Positions 23,397-35,046 of a stretch of DNA of 64,000 nucleotides are shown piece after piece. This stretch comes from Marsupella aquatica. Its lineage: Eukaryota > Marchantiophyta. The stretch covers positions 682,001-746,000 of the forward strand of contig OZ316894.1 in the NCBI GenBank assembly GCA_973895155.1, given 5' to 3'. A program made the position numbers and the translations under genes. Every line of letters begins with the position of its first letter. The stretch's first letter is position 1. The notes below the pieces were generated by a model. It was given only the letters and a program-made list of their open reading frames with translations, was not told where the DNA came from and made no database searches.

Positions 23397-24147
23397 ATGT
23401 CATTTATTCCAGACCGCCACACCATATGTAGACTCCTCATACGGGTGGCTACATGGATGTATTTTGTGGTGGTTTGGCTGGTTGGTTTGGTAATCCGACA
23501 ATTTGTACCCCCACCTGGCAGAACCATTGTCAACCTTGAATCTGTTGTACAGTATTGTAAGGCAGATGAGGAGGAGGTTTACTTTTCGGCAGATGAGTGT
23601 GAAGCCGGGTGTGAAGAGGATGATGAGGAATGTAGTAGTTTGCTACATGTTTTGCCATATGATTTAGTAGTCACAAATGTATGGCCTAGGGTTCTTTCCA
23701 TGTCATCAGCGCAGGACATTTGCCAATATCGACTCATTAGTACCCAATGGAGGGACTTGGTAGCCATGTCCCCACAATGGAAGGCATTGAAACTACTACT
23801 TGTAGGCACAGATCGTAGACCACCATGGCATGATCTTGGGTTAGACTTAGATGACTTAATGTACTTGCCTGAGTACCTGAGGGTTGACTATCATCGAGCA
23901 CAGGAGTGGTATTTGTACTGATCTGATAAGATTCACAGATCTGATATCACTCTAGTGGAGTGGGTTTCTATGACTACACACCATTGTATTCTGATATGGT
24001 CATGGATGTACATGCAGAGTAGCCTAGAGGTGTGGAGTCCAGTGCTGGTACCATTAGAGTGGAGGATTGCAGTATCCAGAGAGCTTGCAGAGGTTGCAAG
24101 GTACGTGGGTCCTCTGCATTTTGGCAAATTGAGTGGAAGACATTGAT
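23397..24147 (+). pseudogene. F-box protein gene with one in-frame TGA
   Basis: From ATG 23397 the frame encodes a hydrophobic segment (WMYFVVVWLVGLVIRQFV), an acidic stretch and then an F-box. The F-box has LPYDLVVTNVWPRVL, ICQYRLISTQWRDLV and SPQWKALKLL, with the usual Leu-Pro start and conserved Trp residues. F-box proteins link substrates to SCF ubiquitin ligases through SKP1. A TGA at 23919-23921 interrupts the frame, which then continues open for about 75 codons (VEWVSMTTHHCILIW...) to the stop near 24147. So this is either a truncated F-box protein or one broken by a point mutation. The hydrophobic N-terminus might be 5' UTR or intron instead of protein. It sits between the PHD gene and the transposase. 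Confidence 0.65.
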
Positions 24148-24173
24148 TGGATTGACTTGAAGTGCCTGAAACA

Positions 24174-27100
24174 ATGTTGAGGAACTTTCGTGGTAGTCAA
24201 GATGACTTGAATAGGAGGGATGACAAGTTGTGGCGTCGACAGACTGCAGCCTGTAGAGCTGCTGGGATGACAAAGATAAAATGTCCTTGCTACATTTGCA
24301 ACTGTAGGGGTAATCGTGTTAGTCTAGGGACTGTTAAAAAGCACCTCATTCAGAATTCTCGCCACCCATCGCAAAGGTATTGGTGGGGAGAGGACTGTGA
24401 CTCTTCTGATGATGAGTGGAATGCACGATGCATGGAGGGGGATGGTGCATTTGAGGGCCCTGTGGACAATGCAAGATGTGCAGAGGAACTTGCCAATGAT
24501 ATGGATTGTGGCATAGATATCCCTGGGATACTAGAGGACCTAGCAATACCAAGTGAAACTGCTAGTGCCAGTGAACCCGTCCAAGAAACCACTGCAGAGG
24601 AGCCCACTCTGCAGGAAAGTGAAGAGGGTCTCTTCAACATGGATGATCTTCTGGAGGCGGACAGTACATCTGGAGAAGCAACACCTTAGATTTGGGACCA
24701 ACAGGCAGAGGAGAAGATGATGCGAGCATTTGAAGAGGCGTGTGCCCCTTTGTATGAGGGGTCCACTACTTCCCAATTGTCATTTGTGCTGACATTTCTA
24801 AACACATGCCATAATCATGGTTTCACCAACTCTGGAGTTGATGAACTGCTTTCGTTGATGGGGAAACAGTTGATGCCTGCTAAGAATCTGCTGCCTAAAA
24901 ACCTGTATGCATGCAAGAAGCTAATCAGTCATGCTGGCTTGGATTATGTCAAAATTCATGCTTGTGAGGATGGATGTGTCCTATTTAGAAAGGAGCATGC
25001 TGATTGCGATGAGTGTCCACTGTGCAAAAAGCCTAGGTATAAGCAGGTTGGGCAATCAAAGCAACCTATGAAAGTCCTTCGACATTTCCCCCTCATACCC
25101 AGGTTGAAACGAATGTACAGGTGCAAGGCTATTTCAGAGTTGATGACATGGCATAAGGACAGTAAAAGCACAGATGGAAAGGTCCGGCATGTTGCAGATT
25201 CTAGGGCATGGAAGGAGATTGATACAACAATTGATCCAACATTTGAAGCAGAGCCTCGCAATGTACACCTTGGATTGGCTCTGGATGGTGTGAATCCCTT
25301 TGGGGAAAACAACCTCAAGCATTCTACGTGGCCTGTGGTATTGTTGAATTACAATTTGCCCCCTTGGTTGTCCACCAAGAAGTTCTTCATTATGTTATCT
25401 TTGCTGATCCCTGGGCCTGATTCAGTGACTGACCGCAACATTGACATTTACATGGCTCCATTGTTGGAGGAGCTTTTGGAGCTCTGGGAGGGAGTTCCAT
25501 GCTTTGATTCACTTGATAGGCCTGGCCTGAATAAGTGGTTCAATCTACGGGCCATTCTATTGTGGACAATGAATGACTATCCAGCTTTGGGTCTCATATC
25601 GGGTCAAGTCACAAAAGGATATCATGGATGCATTGTGTGTGGTCCCAATGTGAGCTGCAGAAGGTCTGCTGCTCTATCCAAAAATGTATTTCTGGGGAGT
25701 AGAAGGTGGTTGGAGGAGAACCATAAGTACCGCTCCCAAAGTTATGCAGCAAAATTTGATGGGGAGTGCGAGCCACGGGGGCCTCCCCCAAGGATGACTT
25801 GTGAGCAAAAATTAGCCTTTGCTGCTGAGGTGGAAGAGTACTTGAAAACACCTGGGGCCAAACAAGGAAGCAAGAACTGTCCTTCGAAGCTTCATGGGGT
25901 GAAGAGGACACAAGAGCTTGCAAAGCTGCCATACTGGTCGGTGAGTAAAATCACACTTGCATTCACGTTTTTTACTTGAAGATATTGCAACCAGCATTGT
26001 ACACACATGTCAATTTGCAGTTGGACTGATTTGCTTTTTGTTGTTTGCATACAGAAACTTCTGATCAACCATGTGCTGGATCCCATGCACACAGAGAAGA
26101 ACATTGCTCAGAATTTGATTCACACTACTTCTGGGAAGAAGGATACCACTGCTGTGCGGAATGATATGGAGGCTGAAGGCATTCACGAGCAGCTATGGAT
26201 GAAGCCTCATCCAAACAATAAGAAGGATCACTTTGTGAAGCCCAAGGCGCCCTATGTGATGAGCAAACCAGAGCTGGAGAAGTTTCTGGGCACTTTGAAG
26301 AACTTGAAAGTTCCCACAGATTTTGGTAGCTCATTGGCAAAGTGTGTGAGAGCCAGCAATAAGTTGGCTGGTCTCAAGTCTCATGACTACCATTGCCTAA
26401 TGCAGCAGATACTTCCCTTGGCATTGAAGGACTTGATGGCAACAGGACCTCGAATGGCTATCATTAGTGTGTGTCGTGTGTGGCGTAAAATTTGCTGTAA
26501 GGTTTGGGACCCTAGCACTAAGGATGAACTGATGACAGATGTGGCACATACTTTGTGTGCTCTGGAAATGCATTTTCCAGCTTCATTTTTTGATGTCATG
26601 ACACATTTGATGGTGCATATAGTGGAAGAGCTAGATATATGTGGACCTGTATCACAACGGTGGATGTATCCAATCGAGAGATACCTGAAAAACCTAAAGG
26701 GTTTTGTAAGAAATAGGGCACGACCAGAGGCATCTATGGCTGAGGGTTATATCCTAGAGGAGGCATTGGGATTTCTCACAGAGTATATGGTTCAGTGCCA
26801 AGTAACTCGGCAGCAGGTCTGGGACTCTGAAGAAGAGGCAGGGGTTAAAGGTGTGGTCCTGGAAGGGGCCTCAAGTAAACTGTCTCTAACTGTTGCTGAT
26901 CGAGATGCTGCCCACACCTATTACCTACAGAACCATGTACAGGTTGCACCATGGCTCAGGTACATGATAAGCTCATTTTGTTTATGGCTGTCTCAGTGTT
27001 CAGTAATGTAGTTCTAAATGCGCTTTCACAATATGACAGTATTTCTTTTATGATATCTGACATTGTTCTTTGCTTGCTTGGAAGGTTGTATGAGTCAGAA

Positions 27101-28015
27101 GAGGAGGAGCGAAGGATAGAAAGGGAAGCTGTTGTAAGACAAAATAATGCAGAACGACGACGAGGCAGACGTCAAGCAATGGCCTGTCCTGCTGAATTTG
27201 CTTCCATTCCTTTTGGAGTGTGGTTCAGGGATACAATACACAAGGCTAACCTGGATGACAATGAGGACAAGTTGTTGTTGACTGCAATTTCTTTTCCACC
27301 AAGCCAGAAGGCTTTGTCTTACAATTCAATGAAGGCTTTTGGGAACCATTACAGAGTGATGCGCTGCAAAGATAGGAATGGTGAATGGCGTGAGATGTCC
27401 ACTCTCAGGGACACTGATTGTCAAGGATATGCTACATTCAATTCAGGGGTGGCCACAACTTTCCATGAGCAGATCAGGGAAGAAACTGGAGTGAATTTGG
27501 CCAAGCTTACATATGTGGGGGTTATGACACAGATACTTGTGCTTGACTATGGACCTCTGTTACATTCTGAACCAGCCATAATCTTGAAGGCAAAGTGGGT
27601 GCGGTCTAAGTGGGGAGAGCAGAGGTCTAATCCATCAATGAAACATGACGAGACTGGCCTATGGCTTGCTAATTTTAATATGCCTTATCCCTCAGCTGAG
27701 AAATTAGATTATGTCTTGCCCAGTCAGATTGAGCAGGTTTTCTTTTACCCAAACACAGCCAGGGCCTCTTGGAGACATGTCCTCCATAAGGAAGGGAGGT
27801 CTCGACGAGTTGTTGAGGGTATAAATGACCTTGAGTTTAATGATCTTGTGGATCGTCATGAGGCTGTTGAGGCTGAGCTTGTTGCAGCAGCTAACAGACG
27901 AGTGCCCTTGGATGAAGGAGAAATTGTAGTTTTTCAGGAGATGGCAGTGTTGACAAGAAGTGATAGTGATGATGATGATGTCTGGGAAGATGAAGAAGAT
28001 TCAGATGAAGAGTGA
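24174..28015 (+). pseudogene. CACTA transposase (TNP2/TNPD type), three exons with one in-frame TAG
   Basis: Catalyses excision and insertion of the element. Exon 1 starts at ATG 24174, carries the Transpos_assoc zinc motif (IKCPCYICNCRGN...VKKHL), and runs to 25940. An in-frame TAG at 24687-24689 interrupts it. The rest of exon 1 matches Transposase_21, including the DGVNPFG motif around the first catalytic Asp and the CPLCKKPRY fingers. Intron 25941-26054 (GTGAGT...ACAG) is phase 0. Exon 2 (26055-26959) has LDPMHTEKN, with the second acidic residue, and a DUF4218-like region. Intron 26960-27084 follows. Exon 3 (27085-28015) has a DUF4216-like segment (QILVLDYGPL...) and an acidic tail. Total about 1,205 codons, with no frameshift. 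Function would need read-through or loss of the TAG. Confidence 0.9.
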
Positions 28016-28088
28016 GAATGTGCCTCTTGGGGCAGGAAGTACTGATTGCTCTTTGGTGATAGTGTTTTTTATGCAGTTTTGAATTGAA

Positions 28089-31063
28089 ATGCATGATCGG
28101 TCTGGGGTGAAAGGTTCTGAGAATGCCTATGAGGCACAGAGGAATAAGAACATAGCAGCCAACCAAGCTATACTTGACCAGTTTGTAGGAACTGCTGCAA
28201 GAGATTTAAAGTATGTACTCTATCCCTATATAGTTTTGAATTTATGCCTTGACTTTATTACTAATTAATGGTTCACACTCATGACATTGCCAGGGTGATT
28301 GCAGTTTACAGGGTGAGGCAAGGGTCAAGCGTCTATCTAAGTTGTCAAAGAAGACTGAACAGAATCAGCCGTCTATAGCAAAGCGTAGGAGTTCACGATT
28401 ACTTGGCAGGCACCTGGAGAAAATCATGGAGAGTGACAACAGTGGGAGTGATGAGTCTGAAAAATCAGCTGACACAAATTATGGGGCAGGTTTAAGTGAT
28501 GATCACGAATCAGATGGTGTTCAAGAGCTACGTAAGGTAAGAGAAGACTCACTATCATTTTCTACTTCACTTGAAGCTAATTGCATTAATTGTCCAATTT
28601 CTGTATATCTCAATCTGGTGCTACTGTTACTAATTACTTGAATGTGCACACTGTTATCCTCAGGCTCCCCGAAAGTCAGGGCTTAAATATTATGTGGATC
28701 CTAGGACAAAGGAAGTGAGTGTGTGTAAGTAATTTATTCATTACCTCACTTGCCATGAACTTGTTTTTGACTTGCCAAGTGAATCCTGAGTTCAGAGTTC
28801 TCACAGTTGCAGATTGATTGTCACAAGTTACATTAATGTTTGACTTGCTAATAGAATCTCTTTGGTTGGTTGTGGTAGTGACACCCTTGCCTAGAGCATC
28901 TGCTCGTGATCTGGATGATGGAATTGTCACAGAAAGATCAGAACAGACACACGTACGACAATCATCTCGTGCTGCAAAGAAACAATGGGAAGAGAACACA
29001 AGCGAGCGTCGCAAGTTGGGCATGAAGAAAGCTGCAATCACTGTATGTTGCTTGTGAAAGATCATGCTTGTGATTTATTGTTTGTCCTTTGTTATTGGTC
29101 TCTTATGATGCATTGTGTGCAGATTTGGAACAATGATGTTGATCCCAATGATCCATATCGGGCACGTTGGGGAGATGATCTTCGTGCTGTGTGTATGGGT
29201 AAACTGAATCCTTCTATCCGTGAGATTAAGAAGCAAGACTCAGGGGTTCTTCTTCATGTTTATGTTGTGTTGGAGAACGATTGGGCATATGTACAGGGGA
29301 CTCTGTCAATGAAGAAGTTCAGGTCTCATTGTTCAGCAGTAATGAAAGCACAGCGAGCAAGACTCCACAAACATTTTCAGGAAGGTGGAAGACGCTTGGA
29401 CAAGAAGCCCCCTGAGAATGTGAAGCCTGAACATTGGAAGGCATTGTGTGAGTGGTGGCTGTCTCCAGAAGGGATGTCTAGCATTGACAAGATGAAGTAT
29501 GCAAGATCTAAAGTCATTAATCCATCAAGGGTTGGACGAGGTGGCTACCGTGGGAAGGAGTCTGACTTTGTAAGTATACAAGATTCATTTACAGTTATTA
29601 TGAATGTTTGTAAACAACAAGTAGGCTTACAGCATGTGTCTTCCTTTGTTTTAGCAATTGGTATGCAAAGAAGCAAGAAGTTTCATTCTAATATGTATTG
29701 TTTGGTTTCATTGCTCAGAAGAGAAAAAGAGGGGAAAGTCCACCTCTGTCTGAGCTACGCTCAAAAGATGATAGATTTGGAGTATCAAGTGTGAGATCTG
29801 TCACAGGACAGACCACACCATCTCATCGGAGAGGCAGAAAGTCAATTGTGAGTATTAGTTCACAAGTCCAATTTTTGATTTCCAAATTGCCAAGTCTAGG
29901 TGATATCCACTAACTTTTGTATGATTGTTCAATGGTTGCAGACACCAGGTTCCAGGGCTATGATGGGAGACGAGGAAGGACGTGATGAGCATATGTTGAG
30001 TACAATTGTGAATGCAATAAGTACAGGGATGAGTATTGGGTTTAAGCAAATGTTAACTGTTTTGACAAAACCTAGCCTAAGTCAAGATGTGGAAGAAACC
30101 AGAACTGTCCCAGTTGGGCCGGGACAGTCTTCAATGCCCTCACGAATGAGTTCAGTTCCGAAAAGTCATTCAGGCCGTAGTACTTCAGCTGTGAAACTAG
30201 ACTTTTTGGTGGACTTGACCAAAGAAGGTATGTTCTTTATAGAGGACAGTTAAAGTATGTGTAATCAAGCATGCATGACTTGGATTAGTGAATGTTTTCT
30301 AATGTCTTGAAATGTTAATGGGCAGTTGAAGATGATCAGGGGATTGATCTCAATGCTGCTGTGGAATACAATTATGACCCAGTGATTGTGAAGCAAGAGA
30401 TCAATGAAGAAACAGAGGTGGTATACAGTTCGCCTGCGCAGCATGATCAAGCAGGCAAAGATAAGGTTGGAATACCATCTAAACCCTAAACTTTGTACTA
30501 TTAATGTGTTCATTATCCCATGAATTTGTAATGTGAACCTGGTAGGGCATGCTTATGTAAGTTGTCTCACCCTAATCTATTTTGTAGGAGATAATAGAAG
30601 CTTTGACACCTGAAGTTGTTTTGACAAAGTCATCTGAAGAAGCCATTGTTACAGAGTTTTCAAAGTCGATCCCTTCACCTTTTGTCTTGAAGGTGAGCAA
30701 AAGCAAATGATTGCTTTCAATACATGTCCTATTCGTTTATTTGCTGTAACTTGTCATTAACAAGTCTAAGTAATGAAATGGCTGTGTTATGTTGTTGATG
30801 TGTGACAGTTTAAAGTAGGAGACATGGTGAAATTGAAATCACCAGTGGATCAGCAGGTGATTGCTATTGCCAGAATCGATGGAGTATGTGGACTTGATCG
30901 ATATTATGACAACCCAGTTCCTACTGGCTTCTTGATTGTCAAAGCTGTTTCTATTTTGAATGGAGATGCACCTCTCCAAGAAAAGCACCCAGAAGGCTTG
31001 GTAGCCCTCAAACATGTGAAGGGGCACCCATTTTTGTGGAGGCAGAAGTTAATGAGGAAGTAG
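28089..31063 (+). CDS. CACTA second gene (Transposase_24 / TNPA-position), ten exons, intact
   Basis: My model joins exons 28089-28210, 28305-28536, 28664-28724, 28879-29042, 29123-29569, 29719-29847, 29942-30227, 30326-30465, 30588-30692 and 30809-31063. All have GT-AG introns and matching phases, giving 646 residues without a stop. The start has the YEAQRNKNIAANQAIL motif common in plant En/Spm second proteins. Exon 5 has the Transposase_24-like region (KPEHWKALCEWWLSPEG...). Exon 6 onwards is Ser/Lys-rich. The last exon encodes a compact domain (FKVGDMVKLKSP...GHPFLWRQK). By position it corresponds to TNPA, which binds subterminal repeats and the promoter and counteracts silencing in maize Spm. 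The intact frame contrasts with the broken transposase. An extra upstream exon is possible. Confidence 0.8.
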
Positions 31064-31770
31064 GATTAGTAATTGAGGAGTAGAGCTTGCAATAGAGAAT
31101 CCATGTGATTGAAGAAGTATGTAGGTTCCCATATAGGTAGCATGGATACTATTGTGCAACTATGGCTCTCAGTTTTTGGATTCCCAGATGTGTATCACTC
31201 TGGAATTTTGTTGGTGTTTGAAATGATGACTTACTAAGATTGTGTCATTTCTCAAATTTATTTGAATGTGTATGTGAGACATTTGAGGTTTTTGCTATTG
31301 CTATTTAGGGTTTAGAACTTTAAAACTAATGACTCTACATCTAGTGATTCGACATTCCAATGTACTATCATTCAAGTTCTATAGTACACCCAAATCACTA
31401 CAATTGAAGTGATCAATACTAGATTGTGGCCATACTACTGCAACTATAGTTATCAAAGATATGATGTTCATCACCCATTTTAAAGTTGTAACGTAGCAAT
31501 CTATAACACTTAAGATGTAGTCATATAGCAAGTAATAATGGACTGAATGATAGGTCTGTAAATACAGTCATATATAACAAATAACAAAAGCTTTACAATT
31601 ACTACTTCAATTTAAGACATATATCAAGAACTAAATTGTAAAATAATATCTTTATTACGTTAAACTTAGTTATATAGCTGCAAGTACTACATGTGTCTAA
31701 TATGTCATGTTATCACTTTAAATTTAGTGTCACTACAAGTTGTAAATGTAATTTGGTTATGATTTCAATT
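31064..31770. other. CACTA right interior, noncoding
   Basis: AT-rich 3' flank of the second gene with TCACTACAA and AGTCATATA motifs; no gene seen. Confidence 0.5.
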
Positions 31771-32302
31771 CTAGTCATATAACTAGTATTAAAAGTTGAC
31801 ACAAAGTATCTTTAAGACTCAAAATCTAGTCATATAGTGGCAAGGGCTATATAGTTTCTACTTGAATTCTAGTCATGAAATAAGTTATTTGAGGTTCAGG
31901 GTGCATTGATCACAATTGACTTTTGGCAATTGTCACCCCCAATGATTCTGGAGACCGCCACATGTTTAGGTATCATTTGTCAAAAAAAGTCACCATAGTA
32001 GTCGTTTTGGGCAAAATTTAATAATTGTTATTTTTCTAGTCATATAACTAGTATTAAAAGTTCGACACAAAGTATCTTTAAGACTCAAAATCTAGTCATA
32101 TAGTGGCAAGGGCTATATAGTTTCTACTTGAATTCTAGTCATGAAAGAAGTTGTTTGAGGTTCAAGGTGCATTGACCACAATTGACTTTTGGCAAATGTC
32201 ACCCCCAATGATTGTGGAGACCGCCACATGTCTAAGTATCATTTGTCAAAAAAAGTCACCATAGTAGTTGTTTTGGGCAAAATTTAAATAACTGTTATTT
32301 TT
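31771..32302. repeat. two 265-bp direct repeats in the CACTA right arm
   Basis: Copies at 31771-32035 and 32036-32302 both start CTAGTCATATAACTAGTATT and contain GACTTTTGGCAA and GAGACCGCCACATGT. They differ at few positions. They lie subterminally, like the left-arm repeats, but share no obvious sequence with them. Confidence 0.9.
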
Positions 32303-32483
32303 CTAGTTATTTAAGACCGTTGGGTTTGAAACCGACGGTGACATAAACCACTCATACATTTTGAGTACTTGTTATAAACGACTTCATGCTCAATACGACT
32401 AGTTGTCTAAAGCGACTGACATTAGTGCACTCAAACCATTGAGTTGTAAATTGTCCGTTATCACTCTGAAACAAGTGAATTAG

Positions 32484-32514
32484 GTAGTGATAAAATCCCG
32501 ATTTCCTTCTAGTG
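32484..32514 (-). repeat. CACTA right terminal inverted repeat
   Basis: Reverse complement starts CACTAGAAGGAAATC at 32514 and pairs with the left end at 13365. It is followed on the genomic side by the GTA duplication. Confidence 0.9.
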
Positions 32515-32873
32515 GTAGTTGGATTGAATTTGACAAGAAGATCCATAAATTTGTTTTAGGAGATAGATCTCACCCAGAAGCGAAGGCAATATATACTGAG
32601 CTCAATAAATTGACTGAAAACCTGAAGGTTGAAGGCTACATTCCGGATACTCAACTTGCGTTGCATGATATGAATGAGAAGGATAAAGACCTAGCTCTTT
32701 GCTCTCATAGTGAGAAGTTGGCTATTGCTTACGGACTTATGCACATACCTCAGGGGAAGCCAATTTGAGTATGGAAGAACCTTCGGGTGTGTTCAGATTG
32801 CCATACTGCAACCAAGTTTATCTCTAAGGTGACTGGACACGAGATTGTAGCCAGCGATACCAATCGCTTTCAC
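32515..32873 (+). pseudogene. PPR-DYW pseudogene, piece 2 (PG box to DYW domain)
   Basis: Resumes exactly where piece 1 stops: after one GTA is removed, the frame reads on into SWIEFDKKIHKFVLGDRSHPEA, then [30 protein letters not shown] and NRFH. One in-frame TGA at 32766-32768 stands where the intact paralogue has Arg (PIRV). The piece ends at the MULE insertion after 32873 and continues at 44649. Confidence 0.95.
32865..32873. repeat. MULE target-site duplication, left copy
   Basis: CGCTTTCAC, nine bases, repeated exactly at 44640-44648. The codons for Phe-His of the DYW domain lie in it. Confidence 0.95.
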
Positions 32874-33000
32874 GAGGTTTTTCCCCATGACAGGAAACAG
32901 AAAATAGTAACAATCATAACAGGAAAAATAGAGGAACAAAACAGGAGATTTGGTACTAGCATACACAAAAGATGACATAATTTTGGACAAAAAAGGAGGC
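32874..33000 (+). repeat. MULE left terminal inverted repeat
   Basis: Pairs with the reverse complement of 44513-44639 at roughly four of five positions, with long identical stretches such as TAATTTTGGAC and CAGGAAAAATAG. The outermost 14 bases are less alike. Confidence 0.9.
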
Positions 33001-33725
33001 CAATTTCAATAGGAACTCCAATATGTTTAGAGTTCTCTACAGTAATTATGGAAAGACAAGTTTTACTAGCGCCGAGCGCTAACCAAGAGTTTGTTGCCGT
33101 TCAAAACAACATTAACAAAATGTCCGTTCAACGTATCGTCGAATGATCAAAATTCCAATAAACCATGCAGATTCTCCCTTCCTACGATGAACTGGAGTTC
33201 TCCGACATTCAAAATTGGCTGGCTGGTAAGACCGAATACATCGGATGAAGCTTAAAGATTGTTTTGTCAGAGGGCTTTCCATTTGACAGGAACCCGATTC
33301 CAGTAACAGGAAACAACCAATTTCAACAATAAAAGAGCCACTAATAGTATTCGCAACATATTTGGAGGACACAAGAAAAAGAAGAGATGAAAGACACAAT
33401 TTTATAGAGGCGGGTTTACATAATTGTGGAGGAGAACATAACATATAATAGTAGCGCCAGGCGCTAGCGACACGCGCTACTTGAAAAAGAAATTACATTG
33501 ATATCCAGAAGGTAATAAAAGTCCATAACCTTCAAGAAAAAGAAATAACCCTAATAACATACTCAAAAAACCTAATGCGATAATAAAACGAAAGGAGCAA
33601 TAAAGCTAACTCGGCCAAACCGGAGCCCCCATTCAAAAAGATGACATGAATCAAACTCATGAACGACTCCAACAATGAGATGAAAGCTAGCACCAGGCGC
33701 TAGTGTCAAAGAAGAAATCCACTCT
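33001..33725. other. MULE left noncoding zone
   Basis: Lies between the terminal repeat and the small minus-strand frame and holds palindromes at 33067, 33452 and 33688. No gene recognised. Confidence 0.6.
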
Positions 33726-34196
33726 CTAGGAAGTAGAAGACATGCAGTCGTCGTCCAATCCAGCTTTGAACCTATCCTCATCCTGTCGAAACCCATCCTC
33801 TCGATCCAGAAAAAAATGAGGTCCGGGATAGCGATTCCGACTCCGGTCGTTCGGGATGTTCGAATCTGAAAAGTTCACACGTCCGGTGTCTGCTTGGATG
33901 TCTCTGAAAAAAGCTGTCCTTTCCACCCGATACACATTGGAAGGATCCGGGTCGTGAACAGAGAACCTCTCTCGGAAAGGAAGTGGAGGCGAAGGATCAC
34001 GCGATGGAAGGTGTCCAGTTCTGTGGCTAATACCCTCATCCGGGGCCAGCCACAACCTGTTCCTCTCGGTCGACGTCTCTGGGCACTGCGTAAAAGATGG
34101 AGTCAAATCTAAACCCGGATCTCTAATCGACCTCCAAACCATCGCCTTTGGCGGATTGCAGCTCTCCAATTTTGCTATTTGCTTTCCCTTATCCAT
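33726..34196 (-). CDS. unknown 156-residue protein in the MULE
   Basis: Open frame from ATG 34196 (MDKGKQIAK...) to a stop at 33726. The composition is protein-like: many Asp/Arg/Pro, PFRERFSVHDPDPSNVY, YPGPHFFLDRED, and an acidic end DDDCMSSTS. No family recognised. It lies downstream of the ParB/methyltransferase-like gene on the same strand. A 39-bp tandem repeat sits just upstream, and a palindrome lies just past its stop (33688). It could be a third MULE gene or a leftover exon. Confidence 0.4.
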   Translation of the reverse strand: MDKGKQIAKLESCNPPKAMVWRSIRDPGLDLTPSFTQCPETSTERNRLWLAPDEGISHRTGHLPSRDPSPPLPFRERFSVHDPDPSNVYRVERTAFFRDIQADTGRVNFSDSNIPNDRSRNRYPGPHFFLDREDGFRQDEDRFKAGLDDDCMSSTS

Positions 34197-34237
34197 TGAG
34201 TTGATGGAAACAACGGATGCAAAACTCAGGGAGAAGA

Positions 34238-34354
34238 GAAGAGGTGAGTCCGGGCAGACCAGAAATGAAACGAAGGGAAGAGGTGAGTCTGGGCAGTGCA
34301 CAAATGAAACGAAGGGAAGAGGTGAGTCAGCGCCTCACAGAAATGAAAGGGAGA
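34238..34354. repeat. three 39-bp tandem repeats
   Basis: GAAGAGGTGAGTC(C/T)GGGCAG units start at 34238, 34277 and 34316; the third is more diverged. They lie just upstream of the small minus-strand frame. Confidence 0.9.
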
Positions 34355-34654
34355 AATGTGTTTAGGGTTGAACAAACACGAAGTTGAACAATCCCGAAGT
34401 TGAACAAACACTACACTTTGAGAGAGTCCAAATGATCATATCAACCACAAACAAAAATATGTACAGACTGAAGGTATAATTATTCATCGTACAACTGTAT
34501 GAGTACATGCATTTCTGATATCTGCACAAATATGCACTCAGGAAAGAGACTCCCGGTGCGTTTATCTCCTTTAAAGTCTCAGATCCGAACACCCTGTTTA
34601 ATAGCGTCGGGCGCTAGTACAAGGTTCCAAAGAAAACATTAGAAATTCCCACTC

Positions 34655-34975
34655 AACCTATTCCAAGTCAGAAGACTCGGACTCGCTACTGCCAGACCTA
34701 TCTGTAGACTCAGCTTCATCATCTATAAATTTGCTTCTAGGTCCATCGTTGAGTAAAGGCTGATGGATGAATTTCCTATCTGAACCTCTTCTTAACTTAA
34801 GCCCTTACTCTCCCAAGTAAGTGTTCTCCTCTGTTCTTCTTTGCGTGCAGCATATTCTGCATACGAGGGCAACACGAAAGGCTTCTGAGGAGAAACGAGA
34901 ACTTTTCTCGAGTATTTCCTCCGAAGATTAAAACGTTCTTGAAGATTCCACTCCGATCTGGAAGAGGAACGGAAC
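34655..34975 (-). pseudogene. possible extra 3' exon of the ParB/methyltransferase-like gene
   Basis: After an acceptor-like CTCTTCCAG, a frame reads LQERFNLRRKYSRKVLV and YAEYAARKEEQRRT, then shifts frame and ends in an acidic Ser-rich tail (TDRSGSSESESSDLE) before TAG. This tail resembles the acidic end of the frame at 35047. It may be an alternative last exon or a decayed duplicate. Confidence 0.35.
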
Positions 34976-35046
34976 CATATTAGAATTGAAAATGAAAATG
35001 GGACAGTAACAGAATCGATAATGTAAAGTGAAGTAGCTTACGGGCA

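Larger units (their letters stand above)
13365..32514 (+). mobile_element. 19.15-kb CACTA (En/Spm, CMC) DNA transposon
   Basis: Both ends begin CACTAGAAG when read inwards. A 3-bp target duplication (GTA) flanks them, which is diagnostic for CACTA elements. Inside lie long subterminal repeat regions (13.4-17.6 and 31.7-32.3 kb) rich in ACCACT motifs and a plus-strand gene block. The genes in order are a PHD-finger protein, an F-box protein, the transposase with Transpos_assoc, Transposase_21, DUF4218-like and DUF4216-like regions, and a ten-exon TNPA-position gene. It is inserted in the PG box of a PPR-DYW gene. The clean ends suggest a fairly recent insertion. Transposase function is doubtful because of one in-frame TAG. 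Confidence 0.95.
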
